From the NCBI GenBank assembly GCA_018623655.1, contig JAAZVG010000068.1, positions 1 through 7,715 of the forward strand: a stretch of 7,715 nt of DNA, written 5' to 3'. Below the pieces are notes generated by a model. It saw only the letters and a list, made by a program, of their open reading frames with translations, was not told where the DNA came from and ran no database searches. Positions 6,068 through 7,715 of this stretch are shown one piece after another. How positions within the stretch are numbered: position 1 is the first letter of the stretch; each line of letters starts with the position of its first letter. This stretch comes from Flavobacteriaceae bacterium (GTDB lineage: Bacteria; Bacteroidota; Bacteroidia; Flavobacteriales; Flavobacteriaceae). A program made the translations under genes and the position numbers.

Positions 6068-7369
6068 TTATTTCTTACGCATAAAAATGGTCACGGGAAC
6101 TCCTTCAAAATTGAAGTTCTTACGAAGCTGATTCTCTAAGTAACGCTTGTACGGATCTTTCACGTACTGTGGTAGGTTACAGAAAAACGCAAATTGCGGA
6201 TAATGCCCGGGTAACTGGGTACAGAATTTAATCTTCACGTACTTTCCTTTCAGCGATGGTGGTGGATAATGCTCAATAAGCGGCAGCATCACATCATTCA
6301 ACTTATGAGTAGGTACACGCTTAGATCGGTTTTGATAAACCTCAACAGCGGTTTCAATGGCTCTGTAGATACGCTGTTTTTCAAGTGCTGAAATAAATAT
6401 GATCGGCACATCGGTAAAGGGCTCCATCGCCTCGCGAATCTTCTTGGTATAGTCGCGAACACTGTTGGTTTCTTTCTCAACCAAATCCCATTTATTCACT
6501 AAGACAACAATTCCTTTATTATTGCGGTGTGCTAACCAAAAGATATTCTGTACTTGACCGTCGAAGCCTCTAGTGGCATCTAGAATAAGAATAGCCACAT
6601 CACAGTGCTCGATCGCACGAACCGAACGCATTACCGAATAAAATTCTAGATCTTCTTTTACTTTAGCCTTTCTTCGGATACCAGCGGTATCGACAAGGTT
6701 AAATTCGAATCCGAATCGATTGTATTTCGTGTCGGTAGCATCTCTGGTAGTACCAGCAATGTCGGTTACAATAAAGCGCTCTTCACCTAAAAGCGCATTG
6801 ATAAACGAAGACTTACCTGCATTCGGACGGCCCACGACAGCAAAACGCGGCAATTCATCCTCTACTTCAGGTTCATCGGGTAATACCTCAACCACGGCGT
6901 CAAGTAGATCACCAGAACCCCCACCATTGATCGATGAGATGGTAAAGTAATCACCCAGACCAAGTGCGTAAAATTCAACAGCATCGGCCTCACGCATGGC
7001 ATTATCGACCTTGTTGACCGTTAGAAACACAGGTTTATCATGTCGACGAAGGAGTTTGGCAACGTCCTGATCCATCCCGGTTACTCCAGATTCGACGTCA
7101 ACCATGAATATAATTGCATCAGCCTCATCTATGGCAAGTTCTACTTGCTTATCGATTTCAAGTTCGAAGACATCTTCAGAACCTTTGACGTATCCGCCTG
7201 TATCGATGACAGTGAATTCGCGGCCATTCCAATCGGTCTTGCCGTAGTGACGGTCACGGGTAACACCACTTACCGCATCGACAATAGCCTCTCTGCGTTG
7301 AATGAGTCGATTAAAAAAAGTCGACTTTCCAACGTTCGGACGTCCCACAATAGCAACGATAGCTCCCAT
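6068..7369 (-). CDS. der: GTPase Der (EngA), ribosome biogenesis factor, complete
   Basis: Essential double-domain GTPase needed for maturation of the 50S ribosomal subunit, cytosolic. The 433 residues hold two G domains and a C-terminal KH-like domain. G domain 1 has GRPNVGKS (9-16), DTGG (56-59) and NKVD (119-122). G domain 2 has GRPNAGKS (180-187), DTAG (227-230), NKWD (292-295) and SAL (327-329). Between them lies an acidic linker (EPEVEDELPR, 166-175). The KH-like domain (about 350-433) includes LIEHYPPP (364-371) and KFCTQLPGHYPQF and ends in a basic RKK. All nucleotide-binding motifs are intact and the length is normal for the family. The ATG at 7367-7369 sits directly before AIVAIVGRPN, so the start is secure. 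It lies downstream of era on the same strand and ends 3 bp from the stop of the convergent TPM operon. Confidence 0.98.
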   Translation of the reverse strand: MGAIVAIVGRPNVGKSTFFNRLIQRREAIVDAVSGVTRDRHYGKTDWNGREFTVIDTGGYVKGSEDVFELEIDKQVELAIDEADAIIFMVDVESGVTGMDQDVAKLLRRHDKPVFLTVNKVDNAMREADAVEFYALGLGDYFTISSINGGGSGDLLDAVVEVLPDEPEVEDELPRFAVVGRPNAGKSSFINALLGEERFIVTDIAGTTRDATDTKYNRFGFEFNLVDTAGIRRKAKVKEDLEFYSVMRSVRAIEHCDVAILILDATRGFDGQVQNIFWLAHRNNKGIVVLVNKWDLVEKETNSVRDYTKKIREAMEPFTDVPIIFISALEKQRIYRAIETAVEVYQNRSKRVPTHKLNDVMLPLIEHYPPPSLKGKYVKIKFCTQLPGHYPQFAFFCNLPQYVKDPYKRYLENQLRKNFNFEGVPVTIFMRKK

Positions 7370-7386
7370 AGAAAAATTTGTAGGCG

Positions 7387-7394
7387 CAAAGGTA
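7387..7394 (-). promoter_or_regulatory. Putative der promoter, -7 element TACCTTTG
   Basis: Read on the minus strand, 7394-7387 is TACCTTTG followed by CGCC, a textbook Bacteroidota -7 element (TAnnTTTG) in the 51-bp gap between era and der. It predicts a transcript start near 7382 and a very short leader, about 12 nt, ahead of the der ATG. No clear -33 TTTG is visible at the usual distance; the region there reads CTTCCCTTAAC. Der could therefore be transcribed from its own promoter as well as by read-through from era. Confidence 0.55.
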
Positions 7395-7420
7395 GCCGAA
7401 TTTTGTTAAGGGAAGTGATT

Positions 7421-7715
7421 CTAGCCCTGATATCCGAAACGACGCAATTGATTTTCATTGCTGCGCCAATCCTTATTCACCTTCACGTAAAGTTCTAAGT
7501 GTATTTGTTTCTGAAAGAACGACTCCAAGTCTTTTCGAGCCTCAGTTCCTACACGTTTAAGCGCCTTTCCTTGGTGACCTATTAAGATTCCCTTTTGAGT
7601 TTCTCGCTCAACCATAATTACTGCACGAATTCGGATGAGTTTTTCTTCTTCTTTAAAGCTCTCGACCTCAATCTCAACCGAATAAGGAACTTCTTTCTTG
7701 TAGTTCAGAAGAATC
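7421..7715 (-). CDS. era: GTPase Era, C-terminal KH-domain part (5' end outside window)
   Basis: Era binds the 3' end of 16S rRNA and helps assemble the 30S subunit. Only the last 97 residues are in the window; the frame is open at the right edge and stops with TAG (7421-7423). The visible part is the KH domain and the segment before it: LNYKKEVPYSVEIEVESF at the edge (the P-Y-S-x-x-I/V-E pattern before the KH domain), then VERETQKGILIGHQGKALKRVG, which contains the KH GxxG loop as GHQG, then ARKDLESFF, LELYVKVNKDWR and the terminal LRRFGY. The last motif is characteristic of Era and separates it from other KH proteins. The in-frame ATG at 7613-7615 is internal. The G domain is not visible, so its integrity cannot be judged. 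der follows 51 bp downstream on the same strand. Confidence 0.96.
   Translation of the reverse strand, partial: ILLNYKKEVPYSVEIEVESFKEEEKLIRIRAVIMVERETQKGILIGHQGKALKRVGTEARKDLESFFQKQIHLELYVKVNKDWRSNENQLRRFGYQG

Noticed and set aside
7040..7498. 152-residue open frame on the plus strand opposite der and the end of era
   Set aside because: It lies antisense to two clearly conserved genes, crosses both of them and the promoter gap, and its translation resembles no family I know.

Overview
The window looks like chromosomal core DNA from a member of the Bacteroidota, most likely order Flavobacteriales. Three things point that way. The protein sequences have Bacteroidota character, including the AlaRS C-terminus, the N-terminus of the M23 peptidase with its YYYD-x-x-TLSYRK signature, and a DUF4136 protein. 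The intergenic gaps carry TAnnTTTG promoter -7 elements. Recognisable Shine-Dalgarno sequences are largely absent. Coding density is very high: the only gaps without a gene are 48, 3 and 51 bp. I see no tRNA, rRNA, CRISPR array, insertion sequence or other mobile element.

Layout from left to right: (1) the 3' end of a DUF4136-family gene (+ strand, cut by the window edge), whose stop codon overlaps the stop codon of (2) a complete alaS (- strand). (3) A 48-bp divergent intergenic region holds one perfect -7 element on each strand, facing each other. (4) From it runs a five-gene, tightly packed + strand operon: M23 metallopeptidase (TTG start), small MerR-type regulator, LemA-family membrane protein, a soluble TPM-domain protein, and a secreted or membrane TPM-domain protein with a glycine-rich tail. 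Junctions are 1-bp overlap, 4-bp overlap, 0-bp abutment and 23-bp overlap. (5) The operon ends 3 bp from the end of the convergent der (- strand), which encodes the double-GTPase ribosome assembly factor. (6) Upstream of der, on the same strand and 51 bp away, is the 3' end of era, the 30S assembly GTPase, cut by the right edge. A perfect TACCTTTG element in this gap suggests that der has its own promoter.

Functionally the window combines translation and ribosome biogenesis genes (alaS, der, era) with an envelope-oriented operon. LemA and TPM proteins are often neighbours in bacteria but remain poorly understood. The operon predicts an inner-membrane or periplasmic module (M23 peptidase, LemA, TPM with a membrane segment) plus two cytosolic partners (MerR regulator, soluble TPM). 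It is the only part of the window with real room for undescribed biology. All individual families are known, and I see no clearly novel system.
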